From: Jiangella mangrovi
GTDB taxonomy: Bacteria; Actinomycetota; Actinomycetes; Jiangellales; Jiangellaceae
Direction: 5' to 3'
Length of the DNA: 64,000 bases
Assembly: GCF_014204975.1 (NCBI RefSeq)
Contig: NZ_JACHMM010000001.1
Span: 1,984,001 to 2,048,000, forward strand
The notes below the pieces were generated by a model that ran no database searches, was not told the DNA's origin, and saw only the letters and a program-made list of their open reading frames with translations. Below, piece after piece: positions 42,283 to 51,429 of the stretch. The position numbers and the translations under genes are program-made. Each line of letters begins with the position of its first letter. Position 1 is the first letter of the stretch.

Positions 42283-43371
42283 TCAGGAGCAGCCGAGCAC
42301 CTCGCGGTAGGCGATGCCGACGGCGTCGCTGTCGCCACCGGTCACCTCAGCGGTGATGCTGCGGCCCTCGGCGTCGAGCCCGCCGTTGGCCACCGCATCG
42401 GCGTACTCCCAGAGGACGTCGGGGTAGTCGCCGCCGGCCTGCAGCTCTTGGAGCACCGGCCAGTCCCGCGACGTGGCCATGGCGGCGACGGCCTGGTCCG
42501 CCGCGGCGGTGTCGCCGGTCTCGGTGGCCTCCGCCCACTGCGCGATCCAGGCACAGGCCACGGCGCCGGCGACCCGCGCACCCACGTGGTACCGGTCGCG
42601 GACGCCGTCCTCGGCCAGTGTGCTCGAGTCGAAGCCCGCCGGCAGCGGCAGGCCGTCGAGCATCTCGGTCACGACGGACTCCCCTTGGTCCGGTTGCACG
42701 ACGTTCTCGGGCATGGCCGACAGCCAGGTGTCGACGTCGGTCTCGGTGAGCCCACGCAGAACGTCCTCGTACGAGTCCTGGTCGTCGAAGGTGCGGCCCA
42801 CGGCCTGCATCGTGTAGCCGTTCTGCTGCCAGACCGTCGTGAAGACCGAGCTGTCGGCGTACTGCATGAGAGCCGCCTCGTGACCGGCGACGACGATGGA
42901 GTCCTCGTGACCCATGTTGTAGTGGCGGTCGGCGATCACGTCGTCGTAGGAGTCCCCGGGCAACCACGAGAGCTCCAGCTCGTCGGTGCCGTCCGAGAAG
43001 GTCGTCTCCCCGCGCTCCACGCCGAACTCGTCGGCGCGAGTGATCCGCCAGTCCGGATCGTCGACGATCAACCGGGGCGCCGACTCGGCGACCTCGAGCA
43101 CCTCGGCCGCCCAGGCGGGCTGCTCGTCGCCGCCGGGCTGGACGACGAGCACACCGGCGGTCACCGCGGCCGCGGCACCGGCCAGTGCCACCAGCCGCCG
43201 GGCACCGCGGTGCCGTCGTGGCGGCTCTGTCCCCGGCAAGGACTCCAGAACGGATGTGGACATGATCTCCTCCATCAGGTCGGCTTCGGCCGCGCGAAGG
43301 GGCAACGCCTCGGCATCGGCGTCGCTGACCCGTGAGGTCCGCTCGACCAGCGCGTCCAGCTCATCCCTCAT
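42283..43371 (-). CDS. Membrane protein paired with ECF sigma factor (possible anti-sigma)
   Basis: A 362-aa protein with an acidic cytoplasmic N-terminus of about 55 residues, one membrane helix (about 58-78) and a large extracellular domain. No zinc-binding anti-sigma motif is visible. Its ATG overlaps the sigma-factor stop (ATGA), so it is co-translated and may hold the sigma factor at the membrane or be its sensor. The function is inferred from context only. Confidence 0.75.
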   Translation of the reverse strand: MRDELDALVERTSRVSDADAEALPLRAAEADLMEEIMSTSVLESLPGTEPPRRHRGARRLVALAGAAAAVTAGVLVVQPGGDEQPAWAAEVLEVAESAPRLIVDDPDWRITRADEFGVERGETTFSDGTDELELSWLPGDSYDDVIADRHYNMGHEDSIVVAGHEAALMQYADSSVFTTVWQQNGYTMQAVGRTFDDQDSYEDVLRGLTETDVDTWLSAMPENVVQPDQGESVVTEMLDGLPLPAGFDSSTLAEDGVRDRYHVGARVAGAVACAWIAQWAEATETGDTAAADQAVAAMATSRDWPVLQELQAGGDYPDVLWEYADAVANGGLDAEGRSITAEVTGGDSDAVGIAYREVLGCS

Positions 43372-43994
43372 GTCCCCTCCTCCAGCCGGACGGACAGCCG
43401 TCCGTCACCGTTCACATGTCCGGTCAGCGCCTGGCGTTCGCCGGCCCAGCCGAGCGCCTCGAGCTCCGTCCGCAGCCGGTGGCGGGCACGGTGCAACCGG
43501 GTCCGCACGGTGGCCGGCGGCACCGACATCGCAGTCGCCAGCTCGGCCGGCCCGAGGCCCTCCCAGCTGGTCAGCCGGAGCAGCTCGCGGTCGTCGTCCG
43601 ACAGGCGCAGCATCGCCTCCCGGACCGTCGCGGCCGCGTCGTCCTCGTCGTGGCGGATCACGTCCGGCCTGGTCAGCAGCTCGTCGCGGAGCCGTTCGCC
43701 CAGCCGGGTCCGGCGCCGTGTCCCACGGACCTGGTTCGCCACCACCCTCCGGGCGACGCCGTAGAGCCAGGGCCGGGCGTCGGAACCGGCAGGGACGTCG
43801 TCGATGCGGCGCCAGGCGACCAGGAAGGTCTCGGCGACCACGTCCGCCGCGTCCTCTGCGGCGTCGACGCGGCGCAGGGCGTAGCCCAGGATCGCGCGCG
43901 ACTCCGCCGCGAACAGGGTCTCGAACCTCGTCTCGGACCGGGTCCGTCCAGACGCGGGGTCATGGTCGCGGTGGGGTCGACTCCAGGCCGGCAC
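43368..43994 (-). CDS. ECF-type RNA polymerase sigma factor
   Basis: A 208-aa sigma factor with regions 2 (YALRRVDAAEDAADVVAETFLVAWRR, about 38-63) and 4 (LSDDDRELLRLTSWEGLGPAELA, about 133-155, then the recognition helix). The region 2-4 linker is rich in charged residues. Target promoters are unknown. It starts at ATG 43994; the first 20 residues are basic and might be an extension. It forms a two-gene unit with the membrane protein downstream. Confidence 0.92.
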   Translation of the reverse strand: MPAWSRPHRDHDPASGRTRSETRFETLFAAESRAILGYALRRVDAAEDAADVVAETFLVAWRRIDDVPAGSDARPWLYGVARRVVANQVRGTRRRTRLGERLRDELLTRPDVIRHDEDDAAATVREAMLRLSDDDRELLRLTSWEGLGPAELATAMSVPPATVRTRLHRARHRLRTELEALGWAGERQALTGHVNGDGRLSVRLEEGT

Positions 43995-44129
43995 GCCGCT
44001 CCTTCCTGCCGTAGTCGGAGAGTTCCGTCACTGGTGATGTGTCCCGACCCGGCCCGGACGTTTCACCCGGGCCGACTCGGCGGCAGCACCGCCTCGCGGG
44101 CGGTCACCTCCGGGGATTGACGAGGGAGG

Positions 44130-47090
44130 ATGACATCGTCACCCGACTACGGCAATGCTGGACGGGTGATCGCTCCGCCGAACGCCGGCGCCGGAGCCTC
44201 GGGCCACGACGGCAGCGAGGTGTCGATCGGCCTGCTCGGTCCGTTCGAGCTGCTGCGCTGCGGCGTCCCGGTGTTGGTCAGCAGTGACCGGCTGCGCGGG
44301 ATCCTCGCAGTGCTGGCGGCGTCGGCGGGGCGGACGGTGTCGGCGGACGCCATCGGCGAGCACGTGTGGGGCGACTCGCCGCCGGTCAACCTGCGCCGGA
44401 CGGTGCAGACGTGGGTCGCGCGGCTGCGCGCCACCCTGCCCGACGATGTGGTCGCGAGCCGGCCGGGCGGGTACGTGCTCCGCATCGGCCCGGGCCAGGT
44501 CGACGCGCTGCGGTTCGAGGCGCTGCTCGACGAGGCCGCGGCGACCGCCGACCCGCACACCGAGCGCAAGCTCCTCGGCCAGGCGCTGGAGCTCTGGCGC
44601 GGCACCCCCTACGACGGGGTCGAGGCCGGCGCGCTGGCGTCGGTCGAGGTCCCGCGGCTGACCGAGCGCTACCTGGGTGCCCTCGAGCGCGCCGTCGACC
44701 TCTCGCTCGCGGCCGGCGAGATCGACGAGGCGGCCGGCCGGATCCGCGCCGAGGTCGCGCGGCATCCGCTGCGCGAGTCGCTCTGGGCCCGGCACCTGCG
44801 GCTCCTGACCGCCGGCGGCCGTGATGCCGAGGCCCTGGCGACGTACGAGCAGGTGCGGCAGCGGTTGGCCGAGGAGCTCGGCGCCGACCCGGGCCCCGAG
44901 CTGCGGCGGCTGTACGCGGAGCTGCTGGACCCCGGCGGCTCGCCGGCGCCGGTGGGCCGCACTGCGGTGACGGGTAGCGCGGCGGTGACGGGTAGCGCGG
45001 CGACGGCCGGCTCGGCGGTGACGGACGGCTCGGCCGCTGCCGAGGTCGACGTCGGCACGGTGCCTCCGCGGCAGCTCCCAGCCGACGTCGACCTCGTCGG
45101 GCGCGCCGACCTGCTCGCCACGCTGGACGACGCCTTCCGCGTCGACGACCCGGCGGCCGCTCCCGGAACGGTGGTCGTCGCGATGACGGGGCAGGGCGGG
45201 GCCGGCAAGACCGCGCTGGCTGTGCACTGGGGGCACCGCCGGCAGGACTGGTTCCCCCACGGCCAGATCTTCCTCGACCTGCGCGGCTTCGCCGACCGCC
45301 GGCCCGTCGAGCCGCTCACTGCGCTCGGCGAGGTCCTGAGCAGCCTCGGCGTCCCGGCCGACCAGGTGCCGGCCGGACTGGACGCGCGCGCGGCGCTCTA
45401 CCGCACCCTCCTCGCCGACCGCCGCATGCTCGTCGTGCTCGACAACGTGCGCGACTCCGAGCAGGTCCGGCCACTGCTCCCCGGCGCGGCCGGCCGGGTG
45501 CTGGTCACCAGCCGGAGCGCGTTGCGCGGACTGTCGGCGCGCGAGGGCGCCCGCCCGATCGCGGTCGACCAGCTGGCCGCCGGCGACGCCGTCGCCCTGT
45601 TCGGTGAGCGCCTGCGCCGGCACGGCCTCACCCTCGGCCCCGGCGACTCCACGCTCGCCGAGCTGGCCGAACTGTGCGAACGGCTGCCGCTCGCCCTCGT
45701 CATCGCCGCCGAGTACCTCGCCCGGCATCGCGACCTGGACCTGTCGGCGCTGGTCCGCGAGCTGCGTGACGACCAGACCCGGCTGGAGGCACTAGACGAC
45801 CTCGGCGACGGACCGACGGCGAGCGTGCGGGCGGTGCTGTCGTGGTCGTACGCCGCGCTGGAGCCGGAGGCCGCCCGCATCTTCCGCCTGATGGCCTACC
45901 TGACGCCGCTGGAGTTCAGCGCCGAGCTCGCCGGCACCGTCGCCGCCCGCCCGGTCCCCGTGGCCCGCCGGCTGCTCGACCACCTCGCCGACCTGTCGCT
46001 GCTGTCCAGCGTCCGGGGCCGCTACCGCTTCCACGACCTCGTGCGGGTCTACGCCGCGATGCTCTCCGAGAGGACCGATGACGCCGAGGAGCGCAGCGCG
46101 AGGTCGGTCCGCGCCCTTGACTGGTACGTCCACAGCGTCCGCAACGCCGCCCGCCGCCTGCGCCCCCGGCGGCAGGAGCACCCGCTGCCGGCCCCGGCCC
46201 CCGACGTGCGGCCGATGACCTTCGACGATCCCGAGTCGGCTTGGCAGTGGTGCGCCACGGAGGTCCGGGCCCTGGCGTTCGCCACGCGGCGCGCCCACGA
46301 CTTCGGGATGTACGAGCACGCCTGGCGGCTCTCCTGGGACTTCGGCCGCATCCTGCTCATCGGCACCGCGCACAGCGACCTGCGCGTCGACCTCGCCGAG
46401 CTCGGGGTCGCGGCCGCGTCGCACGTCGGCGCGGCGGCGCTGTACATCGCCCACAACAACCTCGGGAACGCATACCACCGCAGCGGCGACAGCGCCAACG
46501 CAGCCGCGAGCCTGCGGGCGGCCCTGGCCGGGTGCCGGGCCGCGGGCGACGTCGGCACCGAGTCGGCCGTGCTGGTGAACCTGGCGATCACGCAGAACCG
46601 GAGCGGCGACAAGGAGGGCGCGGCCGGCAGCTGTCGCGCCGCGCTCGAGGCGGCGGCACGGTGGGAGGCCGACCCGACGCCGGCCATGCTCGCACCCGCG
46701 GTCGCGGCCTGCCACTTCAACCTCGGCCACATCCTCACGGAGCTGGGCCGCCTCGACGAGGGGACCGCCGAGTCCCGCACCGCGCTGGAGCTGTCGCGCC
46801 GGGACGGGAACCGGATCATCGAGGGCCTGAGTCTGGGCACCCTGGCCGAGGCGTCGCTGCTCACCGGCGATCTCGGCCACGCCGAGACGTACGCCGCCGA
46901 CGCGACGGCGGTGCTGCGCACGATGGGCGCGACCGACGGACTGGTCGACGTGCTGCTCACCCAGGTGCGCATCAAGGCGGCGCTGGGCCGCCCCGGTGAC
47001 GCGCGGCCGGCCTACGACGAGGCGCTCAGGCTCCTCGGACCGACGTCGGATCGGCGGCGGGAGCTGCTCGCCGCGGCGCTGGCCGGCTGA
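44130..47090 (+). CDS. SARP/AfsR-family regulator with NB-ARC and TPR domains
   Basis: A 986-aa cytoplasmic regulator. An OmpR-type DNA-binding domain (about 30-125) and BTAD (130-275) form the SARP module. A linker with the repeat TGSAAVTGSAATAGSAV leads to an NB-ARC ATPase with the P-loop GQGGAGKT (residues 354-361) and LVVLDNV, then C-terminal TPRs (about 750-980). Such proteins activate secondary-metabolite or stress genes. GGAGG abuts the ATG at 44130 with no spacing, so the GTG at 44166 may be the true start. Its end overlaps the convergent AraC gene by 65 bp. Confidence 0.92.
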   Translation: MTSSPDYGNAGRVIAPPNAGAGASGHDGSEVSIGLLGPFELLRCGVPVLVSSDRLRGILAVLAASAGRTVSADAIGEHVWGDSPPVNLRRTVQTWVARLRATLPDDVVASRPGGYVLRIGPGQVDALRFEALLDEAAATADPHTERKLLGQALELWRGTPYDGVEAGALASVEVPRLTERYLGALERAVDLSLAAGEIDEAAGRIRAEVARHPLRESLWARHLRLLTAGGRDAEALATYEQVRQRLAEELGADPGPELRRLYAELLDPGGSPAPVGRTAVTGSAAVTGSAATAGSAVTDGSAAAEVDVGTVPPRQLPADVDLVGRADLLATLDDAFRVDDPAAAPGTVVVAMTGQGGAGKTALAVHWGHRRQDWFPHGQIFLDLRGFADRRPVEPLTALGEVLSSLGVPADQVPAGLDARAALYRTLLADRRMLVVLDNVRDSEQVRPLLPGAAGRVLVTSRSALRGLSAREGARPIAVDQLAAGDAVALFGERLRRHGLTLGPGDSTLAELAELCERLPLALVIAAEYLARHRDLDLSALVRELRDDQTRLEALDDLGDGPTASVRAVLSWSYAALEPEAARIFRLMAYLTPLEFSAELAGTVAARPVPVARRLLDHLADLSLLSSVRGRYRFHDLVRVYAAMLSERTDDAEERSARSVRALDWYVHSVRNAARRLRPRRQEHPLPAPAPDVRPMTFDDPESAWQWCATEVRALAFATRRAHDFGMYEHAWRLSWDFGRILLIGTAHSDLRVDLAELGVAAASHVGAAALYIAHNNLGNAYHRSGDSANAAASLRAALAGCRAAGDVGTESAVLVNLAITQNRSGDKEGAAGSCRAALEAAARWEADPTPAMLAPAVAACHFNLGHILTELGRLDEGTAESRTALELSRRDGNRIIEGLSLGTLAEASLLTGDLGHAETYAADATAVLRTMGATDGLVDVLLTQVRIKAALGRPGDARPAYDEALRLLGPTSDRRRELLAAALAG

Positions 47091-47997
47091 CCGCCCGGTG
47101 ATGTGACGGCGTCAGCCCGCGCCGCCGCTTGAACGCGGCGCTGAGCGCGAACGCGCTGCCGTAGCCGACCCGCCGGGCGATCGCCTCGATGGTCGCGTCG
47201 GTCTCGCGCAGCAGGTCGGCGGCCATCGCCAGCCGCCAGCCGGCGAGGTAGGCCATGGGTGGCTCGCCCACCTGAGTGGTGAACTCGCGGGCCAGGAACG
47301 CCCGCGACACCCCGGCGGCCGTCGCCAGCGACGCCACCGTCCATGCCCGCGAAGGATCGTCGTGCAGCAGCCGCAGCGCCCGGCTCACCGGAGAGTCGTC
47401 GAGCCGCCGGTACCAGTGCGGCGCCCGCGCCTGCGGCCGGTCGAACCAGCCGCGCAGCGTCGACACCAGCATGAGGTCGAGCAGGCGGTCGAGCACCACC
47501 TGCTGCCCCGGCCGCTCGGCGGCGACCTCGTCGGCGACGACGTCCAGCAGGGGGCACGGGCACTCGGCGTCGGCGATGACGAGCACCCGCGGCAGCGCCT
47601 CGAGCAGGCGTTCGCTGATGCCGGCCGCGCCGTCGTAGTCCCCGGTCAGCACGACGGTGTCGCCGTCGGCCCCCGGGTCGCAGGTCCGCCCGGCCGCCCC
47701 GGCCCGGACGCTCCGTGCGCAGTAGTCGGCCAGCGTGACGGCGTCCTCGGGCTTCGACGCCGGGTCGACGGCGACGGTGTACGGCTCGGGCCCGCGGACG
47801 ACGGCGACGTCACCCGCGCCGACCCGCACCGGGGCGCCGTCGGGCGGCAGGATCCACGCGGTCCCCCGCAGGACGGCGAGCAGCGTGAGCCCCGACCCGG
47901 TCGCGAACCGCACGGACCACCGCGGGTCGAGCACCGTCCGCCCGACCAGAGCGCCGCGCGCCCGGACGTCGTCGAGCAGGTCGGTGAGCGAGTCCAT
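47026..47997 (-). CDS. AraC-family transcriptional regulator
   Basis: A 323-aa protein with an N-terminal cupin-type ligand domain (about 1-190, with a CPCPLL segment) and a C-terminal AraC double helix-turn-helix (about 205-300, ending in the signature region IARRVGYGSAFALSAAFKRRRGLTPS). It is divergent from the NmrA-like gene at 48078, its probable target. Half-sites GTTCAG and ATTCAG (48033-48048) in the gap are possible binding sites. Confidence 0.9.
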   Translation of the reverse strand: MDSLTDLLDDVRARGALVGRTVLDPRWSVRFATGSGLTLLAVLRGTAWILPPDGAPVRVGAGDVAVVRGPEPYTVAVDPASKPEDAVTLADYCARSVRAGAAGRTCDPGADGDTVVLTGDYDGAAGISERLLEALPRVLVIADAECPCPLLDVVADEVAAERPGQQVVLDRLLDLMLVSTLRGWFDRPQARAPHWYRRLDDSPVSRALRLLHDDPSRAWTVASLATAAGVSRAFLAREFTTQVGEPPMAYLAGWRLAMAADLLRETDATIEAIARRVGYGSAFALSAAFKRRRGLTPSHHRAVSRPAPRRAAPAADPTSVRGA

Positions 47998-48077
47998 GCA
48001 CTCACCGTAGACGATGCCGCATGAATCGGAGCGTTCAGACCATTCAGCGTCTCCGCGATCGCCGGTTGGCTGAACGC

Positions 48078-48911
48078 ATGACGATTCTGATCACCGGCGC
48101 CACCGGCAAGGTCGGCCGCCGGGTCGCCGCCCGGCTCCGCGACCTCGGCCGGCCGGTCCGCGCCGCCGGCCGCTCCAGCACCCCGCCGTTCGACTGGACC
48201 GAGGACTCGACCTGGGGACCCGTGCTCGACGGCGTCCGCTCGGCCTTCGTGGTCCCGTACGACGGCGCACCGCTCACCCGGCCGTTCCTCGCGGCCGCGC
48301 TCGATGCCGGCGTGAAGCGCATCGTGCTGCTCTCGGGCCGCGGCGTCGACGTCGACGGCTACCTGCCGCCGGAGTGGCTGCACGCCAACCCGCACATCGA
48401 CGGCGAGGCGGCGCTGCGCTCGGCCGCGGTCGACTGGACGGTCCTGCGTCCGGGCTGGTTCGCGCAGAACTTCAGCGAGGGCTTCTTCCGCGACGCCATC
48501 CTGGCCGGCGAGCTGCGGCTGCCCGCCGGCGACGGCGCCGCGAGCTTCGTCGACGCCGGCGACATCGCGGCGGTCGCGGTGGCCGCGCTGACCGAGGAGG
48601 GCCACGTCGGGCAGACCTACGAGTTGTCCGGGCCGCGGGCCCTGACGATGGGCGAGGCGGTCGCGGAGATCGCGGCGGCGACCGGCCGGGAGGTCCGATA
48701 CACGGACGTCTCGCACGCCGACTTCGTCCGCGAGCTGGTGGATCAGGGCTGGCCGGAGGCCGACGCCGAGGGCTACGCGATCAGCGTGAGCCCGGTCCGC
48801 CGCGGCATCGACGCCTACCTGTCCGACGGTGTCGAACGGGCCCTCGGCCGACCGGCCCGCGACTTCCGCGACGTCATGCGCGACGCCGCGGAAGCCGGGG
48901 CCTGGGGGTGA
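48078..48911 (+). CDS. NmrA-like NAD(P)-binding protein
   Basis: A 277-aa atypical SDR with the N-terminal motif GATGKVGRRVA and the WTVLRPGWFAQNF segment typical of NmrA/azoreductase-like relatives (YwnB/QorB kind). It may act as a quinone or azo reductase or a redox sensor. I start it at ATG 48078 (MTILITGATG); the in-frame ATG at 48021 adds a stretch over the presumed promoter. Divergent from the AraC gene. Confidence 0.88.
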   Translation: MTILITGATGKVGRRVAARLRDLGRPVRAAGRSSTPPFDWTEDSTWGPVLDGVRSAFVVPYDGAPLTRPFLAAALDAGVKRIVLLSGRGVDVDGYLPPEWLHANPHIDGEAALRSAAVDWTVLRPGWFAQNFSEGFFRDAILAGELRLPAGDGAASFVDAGDIAAVAVAALTEEGHVGQTYELSGPRALTMGEAVAEIAAATGREVRYTDVSHADFVRELVDQGWPEADAEGYAISVSPVRRGIDAYLSDGVERALGRPARDFRDVMRDAAEAGAWG

Positions 48912-48930
48912 TGCCTGCGAGCCGAGACCG

Positions 48931-51378
48931 TCAGGCCAGTGCCCGCCGGCGTGCCCGCAGGGCGAACAGACCGCCGGCCAGGAGCAGCGCGGCGAGGACG
49001 ATCCCGCCGGTCGCCCACACGCCGGTGTCGGGCAGCTGGTCGTCGTCCCCGGCCGGGTCGTCGTCGCCGGAGCCCGAGTCGTCCCCGGACTCGTCGCCGG
49101 AGTCGTCCCCGCCCGGACCGTCCGTGGGCGACCCGGTCGGCTCGTCCGTCGGCGACGGCGTCGGCTGGTCCGGCGCCGAGGTGACCCGCAGCAGCACGTC
49201 GGTGCCGTCCCACACCGCGTCGAACACATACTCGCCGGACGTGACCTCCTGGGTCGCCAGGTCGGTGCTGCCCGGGCCCGTGGTGGTGACGACGGCGAAC
49301 TCGTCGCCCTCGGCCGGGTGGAAGCCGTCGAGCACCGCGACATCCCAGGTGACGTCGCCGAGGGTCTGGTGGTCGGTGGCGATGCGGTCGAACGTGTCGC
49401 ACGGCTCGTGGCCGCCGAGCTCGACGCCGAGGGTCCCGTCACCGGTGAACTCACCATTGACGGTGAGGCAGCCCGCGGACGCGCCGGCCGCGACCGTTCC
49501 GCCGTCGAGCGTCAGCGTGCCGACCGTGCCGGTCCCGCGCAGCGTTCCCTGGACCGTCGCGCCGGTCTGGCCGAGGTCGCCGTCCACCGCGACCGTGCCG
49601 GCCGCCACCGCGAGCCGCGACCCGTCGGCGTTCTGCGTCCAGTCGCCGCCGAGCCCGAGCGACCCGTCGCCGCTGTGCGTCAGCGTGCCGCCGCCGCGCA
49701 GGTCCCCGGCGAACGCCGTCGTCGCCGAGCCCGTGACGTCCAGGCCGGACGCCGCGTCGACCAGCAGCACGGAGCCGGCGGCGTCGGTGCCGCTCAGCGC
49801 GCCGATCGCCTCGTTGTCGTTGAGCACGAACGCGCCGGAGCCGGTGATCGACACCTCTGCGGTGTCGGGGATCAGGTCGTGCAGGTCGGCGTGGTCGGTG
49901 TGGATCGTCGTGACGTGCGCGTCCCGGATCTCGAAGTCGCCGGTGACGGAGGTGTCGCGGCGCAGCGCGACCGCGCCGCTCTCCGCCACGGTGTCGCCGG
50001 CGTAGGTGCTCGAGCCGCCCTCGCTGAAGATGATCGGCGCGTCGATGCCGGCGCTGGCCAGCTCCAGGCCGTCGATCCCCTCGACCGACACCAGGTCGAT
50101 CACCGACGGCGTCACGCGGGTCTCGGCCCGGCCGCCGCCGGTCTCCAGCTGCAGGTCGGTCACGGTCAGGCTCGCGCCCGGCGCGAGGGTCGCGATCGCC
50201 GCGCCGTCGCCGAGCCGGAGGTCCTCGTCCAGGGTGATCGTGTCGGTGGTGCCGAGCGTGGCGCCGTTGCTCACCGTCGTGATGCCGGACCCCTCGGGGC
50301 CGAGCGCGACCGTGTCGTTCACGACGAGCAGCGACTCGGGGCCGCTGGCCGAGGTCAGGCCCTCGTGACCGAGCTGGCCCTCCTCGATGGCGAAGCTGCC
50401 CGGCGTCTCGCTCGTGCCGACGCGGAGCTCGCCGTTCGGGTCGCTGGTCAGGGTGGCGAACGGCGGCACGGTGGCGGCGCCGTCGACCTCCAGGATGTCA
50501 TCGGTGAGGTGCAGGTCGCCGGCGAACTCGAGCGGGTCGCCGCCGGTGCCGCCCTGGACGCGCACCCACGCGCCGATCGTGACCGGCTCGGCCAGCGTCA
50601 CGGCGTGCGGGCCGGTGACCAGCGAGTACGAGTCGAGCACCCCGCCGTCGCCGAGCGTGATGGCCCGCTGGAACTCGGTGTCGCCGGTGAACTCGAGCGA
50701 CGCGTCCTCGACGACGGTGACCGCGCCGCCGGCGCCGCCGCAGTCGTCGCCACCGCAGCGCAGCGTGACGTCGTCCTCCAGGCCGATCGTGCCCGCATAC
50801 GTGCTGCCGCGCAGCTCGACGGTGCCGGTGCCGCGGAACCGCAGCGCCTCGGGACCGCCGCCGACGCGGGTCTGCAGCGTCGCGCCGTCCGTCAGCTGGA
50901 TCAGGTCGGTCGCGTTCGCCGCCTGGTCGAGCCGCAGCTGGTACGGCGCCGCGATGGTGAAGTCGGCGGCGACGTGGTGCAGGTGCTCGCCGGCGCCGGT
51001 CGGGAGCTCCAGGTTCGTGCCGAGCGTGGTCGGCGCCGAGACGTTGAAGAAGTTCACCTCGATGTCGTCGCCGGACAGCTCATAGCCGCTCTCCTCGACG
51101 CGCAGGATGCTGAACGTCGTGCCACCGAGGTCGTTGACGGCGTCCTTCTGCGTGGCGCCGGACCCGAAGACGACGCCGTCGCCGTCGCCCGGTGCCCCGC
51201 CGCCGCAATCGGTCCAGTTCGGTGCCGTGGACCAGTTAGCATCGGCCCCGGCTCCCGTCCAGCGGCAGGTCAGACCGAGCGCTTGGGCGGGGCCGGCGGG
51301 AAGGGTCAGAGCGAGCAGGGCCGTGGTAACGGCGCAGGTGGCAACTGCCCTGATGCGGGCAGGGGTCGTCGAAGTCAC
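48931..51378 (-). CDS. LPXTG-anchored surface protein with autotransporter-like beta repeats
   Basis: An 815-aa secreted protein. The signal peptide (about 1-33, ending AQA) is followed by the CRWTGAGADANWSTAPNW segment, common at the start of beta-helix passenger-like proteins, then about 650 residues of Gly/Thr-rich strands. A Pro/Ser/Asp spacer leads to the sorting signal LPDTG, a hydrophobic helix and an Arg-rich tail. It should be fixed to peptidoglycan by a sortase, none of which is in the window. It starts with GTG at 51378. Adhesion is plausible but not shown. Confidence 0.88.
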   Translation of the reverse strand: MTSTTPARIRAVATCAVTTALLALTLPAGPAQALGLTCRWTGAGADANWSTAPNWTDCGGGAPGDGDGVVFGSGATQKDAVNDLGGTTFSILRVEESGYELSGDDIEVNFFNVSAPTTLGTNLELPTGAGEHLHHVAADFTIAAPYQLRLDQAANATDLIQLTDGATLQTRVGGGPEALRFRGTGTVELRGSTYAGTIGLEDDVTLRCGGDDCGGAGGAVTVVEDASLEFTGDTEFQRAITLGDGGVLDSYSLVTGPHAVTLAEPVTIGAWVRVQGGTGGDPLEFAGDLHLTDDILEVDGAATVPPFATLTSDPNGELRVGTSETPGSFAIEEGQLGHEGLTSASGPESLLVVNDTVALGPEGSGITTVSNGATLGTTDTITLDEDLRLGDGAAIATLAPGASLTVTDLQLETGGGRAETRVTPSVIDLVSVEGIDGLELASAGIDAPIIFSEGGSSTYAGDTVAESGAVALRRDTSVTGDFEIRDAHVTTIHTDHADLHDLIPDTAEVSITGSGAFVLNDNEAIGALSGTDAAGSVLLVDAASGLDVTGSATTAFAGDLRGGGTLTHSGDGSLGLGGDWTQNADGSRLAVAAGTVAVDGDLGQTGATVQGTLRGTGTVGTLTLDGGTVAAGASAGCLTVNGEFTGDGTLGVELGGHEPCDTFDRIATDHQTLGDVTWDVAVLDGFHPAEGDEFAVVTTTGPGSTDLATQEVTSGEYVFDAVWDGTDVLLRVTSAPDQPTPSPTDEPTGSPTDGPGGDDSGDESGDDSGSGDDDPAGDDDQLPDTGVWATGGIVLAALLLAGGLFALRARRRALA

Positions 51379-51429
51379 GGGCTCGACCGTAGGGAGGGGG
51401 CGCTTCGTGGACGAGTGGGGTTCCTACGC

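Noticed and set aside
43995-44129. Autoregulatory ECF promoter before the sigma-factor gene
   Set aside because: A GGAAC is present on the minus strand but no matching -10 at the expected distance.
48031-48077. GCGTTCAG...CTGAACGC inverted repeat as an AraC operator
   Set aside because: Arms are 8 bp and 31 bp apart; AraC proteins bind direct repeats, so I only mention the GTTCAG/ATTCAG half-sites in the AraC entry.
48829-51429. Very long rightward frame in front of the LuxR-type regulator
   Set aside because: Antisense to the LPXTG protein, which has signal peptide and sorting signal; codon content of the frame is Arg/Gly/Ala shadow.
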